NCBI RefSeq assembly: GCF_023159225.1
Contig: NC_063177.1
Coordinates: 14,904,673 to 14,968,672, forward strand
DNA from: Perognathus longimembris pacificus
Taxonomy: Eukaryota > Chordata > Mammalia > Rodentia > Heteromyidae
DNA length: 64,000 nt
Direction of reading: 5' to 3'
The first letter of the stretch is position 1; each line of letters opens with the position of its first letter. Shown in pieces: positions 1-10,621 of the stretch. The position numbers were made by a program, and so were the translations under genes. The notes beneath the pieces are model-generated. The model searched no databases. It was given only the letters and a program-made list of their open reading frames with translations, and was not told the origin of the DNA.

Positions 1-138
1 TTCAAGGCTAACACTCTACTTCCATTTCTGGCCTTTTAGAGGTTTATTGGAGATAAGAGTCTCATGGACTTTCCTGCCTGGGTTGTCTTTGAACCACGAC
101 TCAGATCTCAGTCTCCTGAGTAGCTAGGTTTACAGCTA
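1..138 (-). repeat. B1-Geo SINE, cut by window edge
   Basis: Reverse 7SL-derived head (ctcctgagtagctagg) and part of the Geo module. Confidence 0.8.
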
Positions 139-518
139 AATTATAGTTGTTAACATCAGAGCCAGTCTCCCCAAAGAAGTAGAGCTTAAACAGTGATCCC
201 AACGATGAGAAAGGATGAATCAGCTGAAGGGGTTGGGCTGGGGAAATAGCATGTGTAAAGATCCTGTGGTTAGAAGAAGCCTAACACAGAAGGTAGATGA
301 AGAAGCAGGGCTAAGCAAGGTGCAGCTGGTGTGAGAAAGAGAGGAAACTTTACAACAACCATTTCACAGAAGGAGAAAGTGAGGCTGGGTGGGGAGGATC
401 CTCTGCCTTGCTCAGTAAACACAGCCAGCTGGGTCAGAGAATGACTCTGGGAATGGGGGGTGGAGCAATTCCTGGGTTCCAGTCTGCTGCCTGATTCCCT
501 CACCTGCCCACCTCTCAG

Positions 519-656
519 CTCTGCAGGGCCCAAGACTGGGGGCGGCTATGGGATCCTGTCCAGAAGAGCAGTATTGGAATCCCTTGCGGCATCGCTGCAT
601 CTCCTGCAAGCTGAATTGCGACCATGAGAGCGTGAGCACCTGTGTGGCCTTCTGCA
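519..656 (+). CDS. TNFRSF13B: TNFRSF13B exon 2: cysteine-rich domain 1
   Basis: Acceptor cctctcag before 519 (a second AG at 526 is possible), donor gtaagt at 657. It encodes [20 protein letters not shown], then a segment ending in FC, with six cysteines in TNFR-type spacing. It ends after the first base of a codon completed in the next exon. Confidence 0.9.
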
Positions 657-3600
657 GTAAGTTCTGGGCCTGAGCCATGCAGACAGGGGCCCATCCCTCA
701 CCTCACTTCCCCCCAGAATCCCCTCTGGCCCCACTGCAGTGAAGTTGGGGATGGGGAGAACACCTACAATGCTTCTGTGTCCTTCAGCTCTGCTCTAGCC
801 ACACTGATTCATTTGGCTTCGTGAACATGCCACATTCTCTCTTGCCTCAAGCCCTTTCCATATGCTGTTCCTTTGCCTGCAATATATTTTCCTCATTCAT
901 CTTCCCTCAGCTTCCCCCTACCTAACCCTTGAGTCTCAGCCCTCTACCTAGCAGGAGTTAGGCCCTCCTTTGTATGCAATTAGTTTCTTTTGAAACTTTT
1001 TATTATAGAAATGATCAAACATGGCTGGGAATATGGCCTAGTGGCAAGAGCCTCATATACATGAAGCCCTGGGTTCAATTCCCCAGCACCACATATATAG
1101 AAAATGGCCAGAAGTGGCGCTGTGGCTCAAGTGGCAGAGTGCTAGCCTTGAGCAAAAGGAAGCCAGGGACAGTACTCAGGCCCTGAGTTCAAGGCCCAGG
1201 ACTGGCCACAAAAAAAAAAAAAAAAAGATCAAACATACACAAACATGGAGCTAGGATGGCATGATAAATCTGTGCCCATCATTAGCTTAAAAAAAAATCC
1301 TTACAACTCTGCCTTTTTATTTTGTTTGTTTTTGCCAGTTTTGAGCCTTGAACTCAGGGCCTAACCACTGTCCCTGGCTTCTTTTTGCTCAAGGCTAGCA
1401 CTCTACCACTTGAACCACAGCGCCACCTCTGGTTTTTTCTATATATGTGGTGCTGAGGAATTGAACCCAGGGCTTCATATATATGAGGCAGGCACTCTAC
1501 CAGTAGGCCATATTTCCAGCCCTCTGCCTTTTTATTTTCCAACTATCTTTTTTGGCCAGTCCCAGGGCTTGAACTTGGGGCCTGGGCACTGTCCCTGAGC
1601 TGTTTTTGCTTAAGGCTAGCACTCTACCACATGAGCTACAGTGCCACTTCTGGCCTTTTCTGTTTATGTGGTACTGAGTAATTGAACCAGAGCTTCATGC
1701 CTGCTAGGCAAGCACTTTACCACTAAGCCACGTTCCCAGCCCCCAACTTTGTTTTGTTTTGTTTTTGTCTTGTTTTTGCTTGTGTATTTTAAAGCAAATT
1801 TAACTGTGTGGAAAAAGCCAGAAGTGGCACTGTAGCTCACGTGATAGAACACTAACCATGAGTAAAAGAAATTCAGGGACAGTGCCCAGCCTTTAAGTTC
1901 AATCCTCATGATTGACAAAAAAAAAAAAAAGACTCAATAGGCCAAAGAAGAAATAATAATGAAAAGTAAAAAACAGATGGCAGCTGGTTGTCAGTGGCTC
2001 ACGCCTGCAATCCTTACTACTGAGGAGGCTGAGATCTGAGCGGTTTGAAGCCAGCCCTGGCAGAAAAGTCCTAGGATCTCCAATTAACCACTCAAAAATA
2101 AGAAGTAGTGCTGTGGCTCAGAATGATAGAGCACTGGCCTTGAGCAAAAAGCATTCAGGAACAGTGCCCAGGCTCCGAGTTCATGCCTTACAACTGACAA
2201 AAATTAAAAAAAACCACAAAAAAGTTGATATAAAATAATATTTCTTGGGGCTGGGAATATGGCCTAGTGGTAAAGTGCTCACCTCGTATACCTGAAGCCC
2301 TGGGTTCGATTCCTCAGCACCACATATATAGAAAAAAGCCGGAAGTGGTGATGTGGCTCAAGTAGTAGAGTGCTAGCCTTGAGCAAAAAGAAGCAGGGAC
2401 AGTGCTCAGGCCCTGAGTCCAAGCCCCAGGACTGGCAACGAAAACAAAACAAACAAATAAAATAATATTTCTTGAAATGAACTCTGGGAAATGGAAACAA
2501 GGTTTTGGGTTTTTTTTTCCTTTACTGATCTTTTTTTTTGTTTTTATTTCCTTTTGTCTTGTTTGTTCATTTATCTGTCTTTGGGAGGGTAAGGAGGGGG
2601 TACAGAATTGGCAGGACATGGGGTGAACAAATGCAGCAGTGATACTTACTAGGCACTATGTGGAAAATGAACTATACAACTTGTGGGTGAAAGGGGGAGG
2701 TGGGGGGAAACTGGGAGAGAGCAAGGGAAGAGGTGACATTGTTCAAAAAGAAATGTACTCTTTACCTGACTTACATAACTGTAACTGCTCTGTACATAAT
2801 CTTTACAATAACAACACATTTTAAAAAATAGATATAGCACAGCTACAATAGTACTTAGAAGACAATGCATAGCCTTCAATTTGTAGGTGGTAAAAAGACC
2901 TGGATTGTTCTGGAATTGCTTTTTGAGAATTAGACTGTCTTTTCACTTTGAGGTACTTTGAGACCAGACCCAGAGTTTCTGCAGGACCCTTTTTCATCCC
3001 TCATTCCTGTCTCCCAGAGTCTCTCAGGTGTCCCAAGGAGCCGGGCAAGTACTACTACGACCAACTCCTGAGAAAGTGCGTCAGCTGCATCACGACCTGT
3101 GGACAGCACCCCAAGCAATGTGCACATTTCTGTGAGAACAAGCTCAGAAGCCGAGCAAACCTCCCTGCAGAGCTTAGGAGACAGCAGACTGGAGAGGTGG
3201 ACGCCACGTCAGACAGTGCAGGAAGGTACCAAGTATCGGAGCACAGAGTCTCAGAAGCAGGCACAGGTAAGTCACCCAAGGTTAGCTTCAGTTTGGGGGC
3301 TTGATCTCAGGGCCTGGACACTATCCTTTGGCTTTTCAGTTCAAGGCTGATGCTCTACCCTTGAGCTCAGCTCCACTTCTTTTTTTTCCCCCAGTTAATT
3401 GGAGGAAGAGTCTCACAGATTTTTCTGCCTGGGCTGTCTCACAAGCATGTAAGGCACTTATTGTGCCACAGCCTGCATGACAAATAGAAAATGACATCTA
3501 TTTTGTAGTTTTAATTCGAATTTATCTTCTTAGTCCAGGAGTTTTGGAAAGCATGACTTGTGGAAATGGGTGCAGGTCAGTGTAGCTCAAGACTTGAGTC

Positions 3601-5400
3601 CCTGGCTTTGCATGCCTGAGGAAAAGCCAGCCCAAAGTCAAAGCCCTCCCCTTAGCATTTCTCCTTAACCTTTGCTCTTCCCGTGTCTGGGAACAGGCAG
3701 CCCAAGGCCCTGGGGAGGATGGACATATGAGCCAGACTCCATGCTCACAGGTGATAGGGACCGCTGGTCAAGTCCATTCTGGATGCCAGGCACTATCCGT
3801 AGAGAATCTTTCTTAATCCTCCTGCAATGGCAGGTTTATTTACACCCCTGAGCTCTCCCACCTACATCCCTTGTTCTCTCTCTGGCCCTGCATTCAAAGT
3901 ATAAGCTCACTCAGGAAGACTTCTCCTCCTTGGAGGAACCCTGGGTTCAGAAGTGAAGGAGAGAACATCCATCCATCCATCATCCATCTATCCACCCATC
4001 CATCATCCATCCATCATCCATCCATCCACTCATCCACCCAACCATCAGCCAGCCAGCCATCTTCTATCATCTATCCATTCATCCATCTATCCAGCCAGCC
4101 AGCCAGCAGCATCCATCCATCTATGTCTAGGACAGTTCTAGTTTCCCACCCTAGCATGTGGAAGGCAGAGAAAGCCAGCTTGAGATGGTCTCAAGGTCTT
4201 GGAGGAAGTTGCTATTAGTAATGTTGCCATCAGTCAATGTCCTTCAGGACCCAGAAACATTCAGCCAGTCTTGGGTCAAGAAAATTTGAAGAAGAAAAAA
4301 AATTAGGGCTGGGAATGTGGCTTAGTGGTACAGTACTTGCCTCATATACATGAAGCCCCTGGGTTCGATTCCCCAGCACCACATATATAGAAAATGGCCA
4401 GAAGTGGCGCTGTGGCTCAAGTGGCAGAGTGCTAGCCTTGAGCAAAAGGAAGCCAGGGACAGTGCTCAGGCCCTGAGTCCAAGGCCCAGGACTGGAAAAA
4501 AAAAAAAAAAAAAAAAGACCATGGTAAGGGCTTGGGGGTCCCTGGAGGTGGGGCGGGCGCAATGGCTACTAGTCTAAGGAGAGGAACTTGGAGACTGGGT
4601 ACCCCTCCTAACCCGTCTTCTCGTGCAGAGCCTCTTGGCCCCAAGGGGAGCACGGAGCAGCTAGCCCTGGTGTACAGCACCCTAGGGCTCTGCCTCTGCG
4701 CGGCCCTCTGCTGCTTCCTGGTGGCCGTGGTTGCCTGCGTCCTCAAGAGGAAGGGGGAGCCACTCTCCAGCCGGCGCCCCGCGGGGCCCCGCAATCCCAA
4801 ACCCAAGTATGCCCACGGTGAGTGCTGGAAGCCGAGTCATCTTCTTCCCTACTCAGTGACAAGGGTGACAAGCGAGGGCCATTGCCCCCACCTCTCATCA
4901 CCGTGTCTAATCATCAGCCTTGGCGGGAGAGCCTGGGGCATGTGGACACCCGGTAAAATCAGGTTAAAGAGACAGAGTGGATGTGGGTGGCGGCTTGGGC
5001 TCCCAGGGGTCACCTTGGGTCCGATGGGTAGTTTCGGGCCGGGCGGGTGGGATGGCTGGGGATCGTGGGTCAGTGGGACCTCTGTGGGCTCCAGCTCCGG
5101 TGGAAGCGGCGACCCTGGGGTCCTCTCCCCCGCCCCCCACCCCCGCCCACGGCCTCCCTTGTCCCCGCAGACCCAGCGATGGAGGCCGGTGGAGCCCCGG
5201 GCGCGATTCTGGGACCCGTGGAGACATGCAGTTTGTGCTTCCCCGAGCGTAGGGCGCCCACGCAGGAGAGCGCGGGCACTGGCAGGTTGGCGCCGGCTGT
5301 GGGCACCGCCGCCCCGCCTTGCGCGCACGCCCCTGACAGCGGCAGCGGCCAGGAGATGCGCGCGCCCACCCAGGACGGGTGCCCGGGCGCGTGCTGGTGA
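519..5400 (+). CDS. TNFRSF13B: TNFRSF13B (TACI), coding exons 2-5; gene continues left of window
   Basis: TACI is a type III transmembrane receptor of B cells that binds BAFF and APRIL and signals through TRAFs and CAML to NF-kB, NFAT and class switching. Four exons join in phase: 519-656, 3018-3266, 4629-4817 and 5171-5400, every internal junction in phase 1 with AG/GT borders. In order they encode two cysteine-rich domains (CPEEQYW onward; [18 protein letters not shown] onward), a stalk, a transmembrane segment (about [20 protein letters not shown]) and a cytoplasmic tail with the TRAF-binding PTQES motif. The first exon (start codon) lies before base 1. The stop is TGA 5398-5400 and a poly(A) signal follows about 200 bases on. 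The frame is undamaged. CRD1 has NPL where human TACI has DPL. The neighbour is USP22 on the opposite strand, tail to tail. Identification rests on clear similarity to remembered human TACI across all four exons. Confidence 0.96.
1023..1226 (+). repeat. IDL-Geo SINE
   Basis: Complete, A-tail of 18; duplication gatcaaacat at 1013-1022 and 1227-1236. Confidence 0.9.
1330..1523 (-). repeat. IDL-Geo SINE
   Basis: Complete reverse copy ending tttccagccc. Confidence 0.85.
1551..1743 (-). repeat. IDL-Geo SINE
   Basis: Reverse copy adjoining the previous one. Confidence 0.85.
1811..1932 (+). repeat. Geo monomer without a head
   Basis: Only the 3' module (gccagaagtggcactgtagc to A-tail); 5' truncated. 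Confidence 0.75.
1980..2215 (+). repeat. B1-Geo SINE
   Basis: 7SL-type head (ggctcacgcctgcaatcc) fused to the Geo module. Confidence 0.85.
2220..2829 (+). repeat. LINE-1-like 3' UTR fragment, copy 1
   Basis: Shares with the copies near 18.1, 23.6 and 41.2 kb the run gttcaaaaagaaatgtactc, 'ctgacttayrtaactgtaa' and a final aat-rich tail. Interrupted by an IDL-Geo SINE. Confidence 0.6.
2248..2456 (+). repeat. IDL-Geo SINE inside LINE-1-like copy 1
   Basis: 18-base duplication ataaaataatatttcttg at 2230-2247 and 2457-2474. Confidence 0.9.
3018..3266 (+). CDS. TNFRSF13B: TNFRSF13B exon 3: cysteine-rich domain 2 and stalk
   Basis: Acceptor tctcccag, donor gtaagt. It encodes CRD2 with the ligand-contact DxL motif intact ([10 protein letters not shown]), then [18 protein letters not shown] and the acidic stalk. 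The exon is 249 nt, phase 1 to phase 1. CRD2 is the domain known to carry high-affinity BAFF/APRIL binding in human TACI. Confidence 0.95.
3285..3455 (-). repeat. B1-Geo SINE, partial
   Basis: Geo module and part of the 7SL head, just after TNFRSF13B exon 3. Confidence 0.75.
3966..4130 (+). repeat. (ATCC)n-rich microsatellite
   Basis: Imperfect catccatccatc array with (CAGC)n patches. Confidence 0.9.
4308..4516 (+). repeat. IDL-Geo SINE
   Basis: Complete with an A-run; ends about 110 bases before TNFRSF13B exon 4. Confidence 0.9.
4629..4817 (+). CDS. TNFRSF13B: TNFRSF13B exon 4: transmembrane segment
   Basis: Acceptor cgtgcag, donor gtgagt. It encodes [20 protein letters not shown] and onward, a hydrophobic span of about 25 residues followed by a basic stop-transfer stretch (LKRKGEP). 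An IDL-Geo SINE ends about 110 bases upstream, so this exon is closely crowded by a repeat. Confidence 0.95.
4818..5170 (+). other. TNFRSF13B: TNFRSF13B intron 4, short and stop-free in the exon 4 frame
   Basis: This 353-base GC-rich intron has no stop in the frame entering from exon 4. Its length is not a multiple of three, so retention would shift the last exon out of frame. Confidence 0.8.
5171..5400 (+). CDS. TNFRSF13B: TNFRSF13B exon 5: cytoplasmic tail and stop
   Basis: Acceptor cttgtccccgcag. It encodes AMEAGG, then [19 protein letters not shown], a conserved tail block in which PTQES fits the TRAF2/3/5 PxQxS consensus. The rest of the tail is GC-rich and diverged, ending in TGA at 5398-5400. 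Confidence 0.94.
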
Positions 5401-5625
5401 CAGCGCAGCCGGACAGACGCGCGTGGTCGGGACAAGACCCTGGAGACTGGAAAAGAGACGGAGGGATAGAAGAAGACGACGGAGAGGCCGGACGAGGAGG
5501 GGAGAGTGTTAGGGGAGGAGTGTCAGAGGGGACGAAGACAAGGAAGGGGCCCAGGGCAGGCCCATGGAGAGCGCTCTAGCCAGCTCACCATCGCCTAAAC
5601 ACGTGTAATAAAGGCACCTGTGTTC
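5401..5625 (+). other. TNFRSF13B: TNFRSF13B 3' UTR
   Basis: GC- and purine-rich sequence from the stop codon to just past the poly(A) signal; no repeat recognised in it. Confidence 0.7.
5607..5612 (+). terminator. TNFRSF13B: TNFRSF13B poly(A) signal AATAAA
   Basis: Canonical aataaa about 207 bases after the stop codon, followed by a TG-rich stretch (cctgtgttcaccgg) suited to cleavage and polyadenylation. Confidence 0.8.
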
Positions 5626-6069
5626 ACCGGTCCCAAAGCCCAGAGTCCCTTCTCCTGCACAGGAAACCACCCGGCTGCTGCGGGGCGTCCTGCCTTGCAA
5701 ACCATGTCCCCAGAGAGCTTTGGGCCTGGGTTTGGGCTCCAGAAGTGGGGTGCATGCTAGAGCTTTGCTTCTCCTTATTTAAGAGGGACAAAGAAAATGG
5801 AAAGGCTGAAAGGTGCATGGGGTGGGGCTGGGGCAGAAACAGGGGAGGTAAAGGCTGGAGTTGTCCCATCTCCTCCTCTGTAACAAAATGTCCTCCAGTG
5901 GGTCCTTGTGAAGGGCATGGCATAGGCGTGTCCTCAGCGGGGAGTAGGAGGCTGGAGCCAAGGCAGCAGGTGTCTGCAAGAACGGCAGCTGTTCCCCAGA
6001 GCTCAGCCTCAAGGAGAGTAGTTGCATCTGGATCCATTTTTAGTAGCATTTGATCCTTAATGTACATAA

Positions 6070-6222
6070 CCTTTTTTTTTTTTTTTTTTTTGGTGCCAGT
6101 CCTGGGGCTTGAACTCAGAGCCCGGGTGCTATCTTGAGCTTTTGCTCAAGGCTAGAGCTCTACCACTTGAGCCACGGCTCCATTTCCAGATTTGGGGGGA
6201 GGTTATTGGAGATAAAGAGTAC
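6070..6222 (-). repeat. B1-Geo SINE, partial
   Basis: Poly-T then reverse Geo module; 7SL head mostly missing. Confidence 0.75.
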
Positions 6223-6499
6223 CACAGGCTGCCATTCCCAGGAGCATGGAGCAGGTGGCTCTAACAGAAGTTACTGCCCAAAGTTGGTGGCTACAAATCT
6301 GAGAGGTGTCACTGAATTGGCTCCTTCCCAGGCTGTGCAGTCAGCATCTGCATTGCACTTGGCCTCTCCTGGGGCTGCTGGTCTGCTGGTGGCCATTCCC
6401 TGTGCTTCATCCTGTCTTCACTCAAGCCATGTCTCTATATCCAAATTTGTTCTTCCTCCTCCTTTTCCTCTCCCCTCTCCCCCTCCCCCCTCCCCTTTT

Positions 6500-6729
6500 T
6501 TGTTAGTCTTGGGGCTTGAACTCTGCTGTTAGGTGCTGTCCCTGAGCTCTTCAGCTCAAGGCTAGTGCTCTACCACTTGAGCTACAGTACCACTTCTGGT
6601 TTTCTGGTGGTTAATTGGAGATGAGTCTTATAGACTTTCCTGCCTGGACTGGCACTGAACCATGATCCTCAGATCTCAGCCTTCTGAGCAGCTAGGATTA
6701 CAGGCATGAGGCATGGACCTCAGCTTCCT
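6500..6729 (-). repeat. B1-Geo SINE
   Basis: Complete reverse copy. Confidence 0.85.
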
Positions 6730-6732
6730 TTT

Positions 6733-6779
6733 ATGTATGTATGTATGTATGTATGTATGTATGTATGTATGTATGTATT
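6733..6779 (+). repeat. (TATG)n microsatellite
   Basis: About 11 perfect tatg units between two SINEs. Confidence 0.95.
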
Positions 6780-6939
6780 TAGCCAGTCCTGGGGCCTGAA
6801 CTCTGGGGCCTGGGCACTGTCCCTGAGTTTCTTTTTGCTAGCACTTAATCATTTGAGCCAAAGCAGCGGCACTTCCAACCTTTTCTGGTTATGTGGTACT
6901 GCTAGGCAAGCACTCTACGACTAAGCCACATTCCTGGCC
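6780..6939 (-). repeat. IDL-Geo SINE with internal deletion
   Basis: The ID half lacks about 30 bases around ttatgtggtactgctaggc. Confidence 0.8.
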
Positions 6940-6973
6940 CTGAAATTTACCCTCTTTTAAAGATAAAGGTCCT

Positions 6974-7218
6974 AAGCTGGCACCAGTGGCTCACACCTGT
7001 AATCCTAGCTATGCAGGAGGTTGAGATCTGAGGACTATAGTTCAAAGCCAGACAGAAAGGAAAGTCTGTGAGACTCTTATCTCCAATTAACCTCTCAAAA
7101 ACCGGAGGTGACACTGTGGCTCAAGTGGTAGAGAGCTAGTCTTAGGCACAAAGAGGCTCAAGGACAGCACCCAGGTCCTGAGTTCAAGCCACTCAACTGA
7201 CCAAAAAAAAAAAAAAAG
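6974..7218 (+). repeat. B1-Geo SINE
   Basis: Complete with an A-tail. Confidence 0.85.
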
Positions 7219-7439
7219 ATAAATGTCCTTTGCCAGCAAAAGAATTACTGTAAGTTTGCTGCCAGTGTTATCCATGTTGTGTTGGTTCTAGCTTCAGAAT
7301 CTCTATCCTAAAGTGAACAGGGTTGGCTGTCCTTTTACTTAGGCGCTTCTGCCTTTTGTTTTAAGGAGAGCCTGGCAAGCTCTGTGCATTTCCTGCCTGT
7401 CAGGCCCCTCCCAGACTGTGCCTGACATTTCTGTTATTT

Positions 7440-7878
7440 TGTTTGTGCATGCATGTATGCATCTGTGGAGGAGCCTGCTGTGGATGTGACATGGCTATGT
7501 CTGGGATGTGGCTATGTGTCCTAAGGTTCATGTGTTACAATCTAATCCCTACTGGAAAGTATGAGGAGAACTTGAGGGGCTGTGGTGTTTACATGTGTTT
7601 ACAGGAGGGGCCTCTGGGAGGTGGTCAGGGATGGATAAGGCTCTCAGGGTGGAGCCCCAGGACTGAATCCTGCTGGCTATGAAAGAGGGAGAGGGACCAA
7701 AAGATACACACTCGCCGTCTCTCACCATGAGATGCCCTGTGCTGCCTTGGGACTCTGCCAGCAAAGAGATCACCACCAGATACGAGCCCTGGAACCTCTA
7801 GAGCTGAGATTAACAAACCAGCTTTCTTACCTGGTCTGAGGTTTTGTGCTACTAGCAACAGAAAATGGACTCAAGTGC
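7440..7878 (+). repeat. Old MaLR-type LTR fragment
   Basis: Order of segments typical of MLT1/MST LTRs: ctaatccctactggaaagta, gaggggcctctgggaggtgg, catgagatgccctgtgctgc, and a final gcaacagaaaatggactcaag. Confidence 0.6.
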
Positions 7879-8587
7879 CTTGTCTGCAGCTCCCAGGAAT
7901 TCTACACTATCATGCTGAGTGCACTTAATCCAGGCTAGGAGAGTTAAGTCGCTTGCCCCAAAGGTACCCATAACCAAGACTAGAGCTCAGGCAGTCCGGC
8001 TCTGTTCGGGGCTCTAACACTGGACCACACTGCAGAGGAGGCTAAAATTGTAATGTATTAGAGACTGGAAATATCCATTTGAACATTTGGTGACTGATAC
8101 AGATGACAGAGCAAGAGAAAACACAGGAGTGTGGATGGCATGGGCAGCAGGGCAAATTCTGGCTGACAGCCAGGCAGCCTCACCCATGGGGGCCTAGTGA
8201 GCCTCGATAGATGAGAGATAGAGGTGACACAATGTCCTTCCTGCAGGCTGCTGGCACCCTGCTCCGGTCAACCATGTACTGATCTTCCAGGTCACCCCTC
8301 TGGTGCTAGTTCTCCATCTTTGAGCAGGGAGCATCTTATGTGGAGTGTCTACTGGACAGCACCATACACTTGGGTACTGAGGCCTCTGTTCCCAGTTGTG
8401 GTACTGGGAGGCCTTCTCTGACCACAGCAACCCAGGCCCTCCCGAGCTGCTTTCTACATAGCACTTATACCATCTGGCCTCTAGGGGCGCAAGACCCCAG
8501 CTTTGCTCATTCCTTGGGGTAAATGAATCCAGGGCTCAAGATCATATGATTTCTAGTTTTTCAGAACTCACTTTAGAATATTCTACC
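7879..8587. other. Intergenic sequence without recognised feature
   Basis: No repeat, exon or regulatory element that I can name. Confidence 0.5.
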
Positions 8588-8756
8588 TCTGTCCTCTCTT
8601 CTGTGATTAGAATATGTACCCCCAAAGTTCATGTGCTGGGAATTTGGTATAGAGGGGAATGGCCTGGCAGGGGCAGGGTCAGCAGGACTCAAGTTAACCC
8701 ATCCATGGACTCATGGGTTAATGTCAGCACAAGTGGCTTCATAAAAACAGTCAAAT

Positions 8757-9202
8757 CAGCACCGGTGGCTCACACTCATAATCCTAGCTACTCAGGAGGA
8801 TGAGATCTGAGGATGAAGGTTCAAAGCCAGCCTGGGCAGGAAAGTCCATGAAACTTTTTTTTTTTGCCAGTCCTGGGCCTTGGACTCAGGGCCTGAGCAC
8901 TGTCCCTGGCCTCTTCCCGCTCAAGGCCTGCACTCTGCCACCTGAGCCACAGCGCCCCTTCTGGCCGTTTTCCATATATGTGGTGCTGGGGAATCGAACC
9001 GAGAGCTTCATGTGTAGGAGGTAAGCACTCTTGCCACTAGGCCATATTCCCAGCCCATCCATGAAACTCTTATATCCAGTTAAACTCCAGAAAACTGGTA
9101 GTACTGTGGCTCAAGTGATAGAGCATTAGCCTTGAGGTGAAGAGCTCAGGGACAGCACCCAGGCCAAGAGTTCAAGCCCCATGACAAAACAAAAACAAAA
9201 AG
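8757..9202 (+). repeat. B1-Geo SINE interrupted by a younger SINE
   Basis: Halves at 8757-8858 and 9054-9202 rejoin around the insert; tccatgaaact is duplicated. Confidence 0.85.
8859..9053 (-). repeat. IDL-Geo SINE nested in a B1-Geo
   Basis: Reverse copy; same diagnostic variants (cttcccgctcaaggcctgca) as the copy at 33.6 kb. Confidence 0.9.
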
Positions 9203-9210
9203 ACCCAATT

Positions 9211-9445
9211 GTCAGCTCAGCATTGGTGGGTCACATTTGTAATTCTTGCTACTCAGCTGAGATCTGAGGATTAGGGTTTGAAGCCAGCCTGGGCAGGAAA
9301 GCCTATGAGACTACCCAATTAACTACCAAAAAAGCCATAAGTGGAGATGCGGATTAAGTAGTAGAACCCTAGTCTTGAGCATAAAGGTTCAGGGGCAGAA
9401 CCCAGGCCCCTAGTTCAAACCCTAGGACTGGCACAAAAATCAACA
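9211..9445 (+). repeat. B1-Geo SINE, diverged
   Basis: gtcagctcagcattggtggg head, many substitutions. Confidence 0.75.
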
Positions 9446-9659
9446 AACAACCCCCCTCCCAAAACTGGTATGTATGCCTACTCTGTCTTAGCCATAGAGG
9501 TAGATAGCCTCTACCATGTTGTGACCTGAAAAGCCCCTTACCAACTACTAGTGCTATGCTCTGTATATGCAGCCTCCAGAACTATTTGTTAGGAATCAGG
9601 TATTCAGTTATATTGACTAAGACACTCTTCTAGCCACTGGCATTTTAATCTTCCAGAAG

Positions 9660-9750
9660 CTTGTCAGCCTGAGTAACACATTAACCCATGAGTCCATGGA
9701 TGGATTAACCATTCTCAGGGCAGAGTCCTGCCAGGCCAACTGGGGTGGAC
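9660..9750 (-). repeat. Inverted copy of an 8.66-8.73-kb segment
   Basis: acattaacccatgagtccat...gtcctgccaggcc is the reverse complement of ggcctggcagg...atggactcatgggttaatgt at about 8662-8724. Confidence 0.65.
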
Positions 9751-10620
9751 ACCAGCAAATTGCTCATCACCCACTGTCATCTGGCTGAATCCAAGGAGGC
9801 AGGGACATTCCCACCAGGGAGTCCTCCAAACTGACCCCAGACTGAGCAGGCTGGGATTCCAAAGACAGCGGCACTAAGCACAGGTTGACCTCCCCAGGCT
9901 CAGCTATGGGATTTACAAATGGCTGTAGCACATCCTCCAAAAAGCAGCAACAGGGTGTGATTACACAAAAGGTATCTGGCTCAGGACCAGGGTGTTTCCT
10001 TTAGTGCCTCTGTGGCTATGTTGCCAAAAGACTTTCAGGCCCCAGTCTGGACTCAAGCCTAGGGAGGAAAAACCCTGTCCATTTGTCCAAGACAACCCTG
10101 CTACTTCATCTGAACAGTTCTCTGGAAGCTGGCCAGAGGAGTCAGGTATGTTTCAGTCAGGACACAGAGGGAAAGAGGCAGAGTAGATGGAATCCCACGA
10201 GTTGGTGAAGGTCTTGAAGGTCAGTGATGAAGACCCATCCTCTGGGGAGTAGACTTGGAGCAAGTCTATCTGGCTGCCCACATCTTTGATGGCAGGGCTG
10301 GGACACTGACCCACATCCACACACAAGGAGCTACTACCTGACAGATGTGTTAACATGGGTAGAGATAGATGTCTGTACCAGTTCCCTTTGTGCCCCCCCC
10401 ACCCCCGCCACCTCCCACACAGAATCCCTACAGGTCACTCACATTCAGGTAGGCACAAAGCCATGACCTGTGGGTGTGGCCAGCTTCTTTCCTCAGCCCC
10501 TGTACTTGCTCAGTGGGCCCATGAACAAAGTGGCCATTCACTAGGAATGAAGACTGAACAAGTTTCATTTCAAATTCCTGCCCCTTACCAAAGCCCTTCT
10601 GGGTGCTAACAAATGCCCAC
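9751..10620. other. Intergenic sequence without recognised feature
   Basis: GC-moderate unique sequence; nothing supportable seen. Confidence 0.45.
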
Positions 10621-10621
10621 T

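Larger units (their letters stand above)
8588..9655 (+). repeat. Old MaLR-type LTR split by SINEs
   Basis: 5' part 8588-8756 (gattagaatatgtaccccca, ttcatgtgctggg) and 3' part about 9470-9655 (cctccagaactatttgttag, ttatattgactaagacac), separated by three SINEs. Confidence 0.5.

Noticed and set aside
1023..1226. tRNA genes, suggested by box A/B motifs
   Set aside because: The motifs belong to SINE heads with A-tails and target duplications; no cloverleaf with CCA-end context was seen.
3966..4130. CRISPR-like regular repeat
   Set aside because: Simple (ATCC)n microsatellite in mammalian DNA.
4532..5512. A continuous 326-codon frame over TNFRSF13B exon 4 and intron 4
   Set aside because: Splice sites and homology show two exons with a frame change; the long frame is a composition effect, though noted as a possible retained-intron product.
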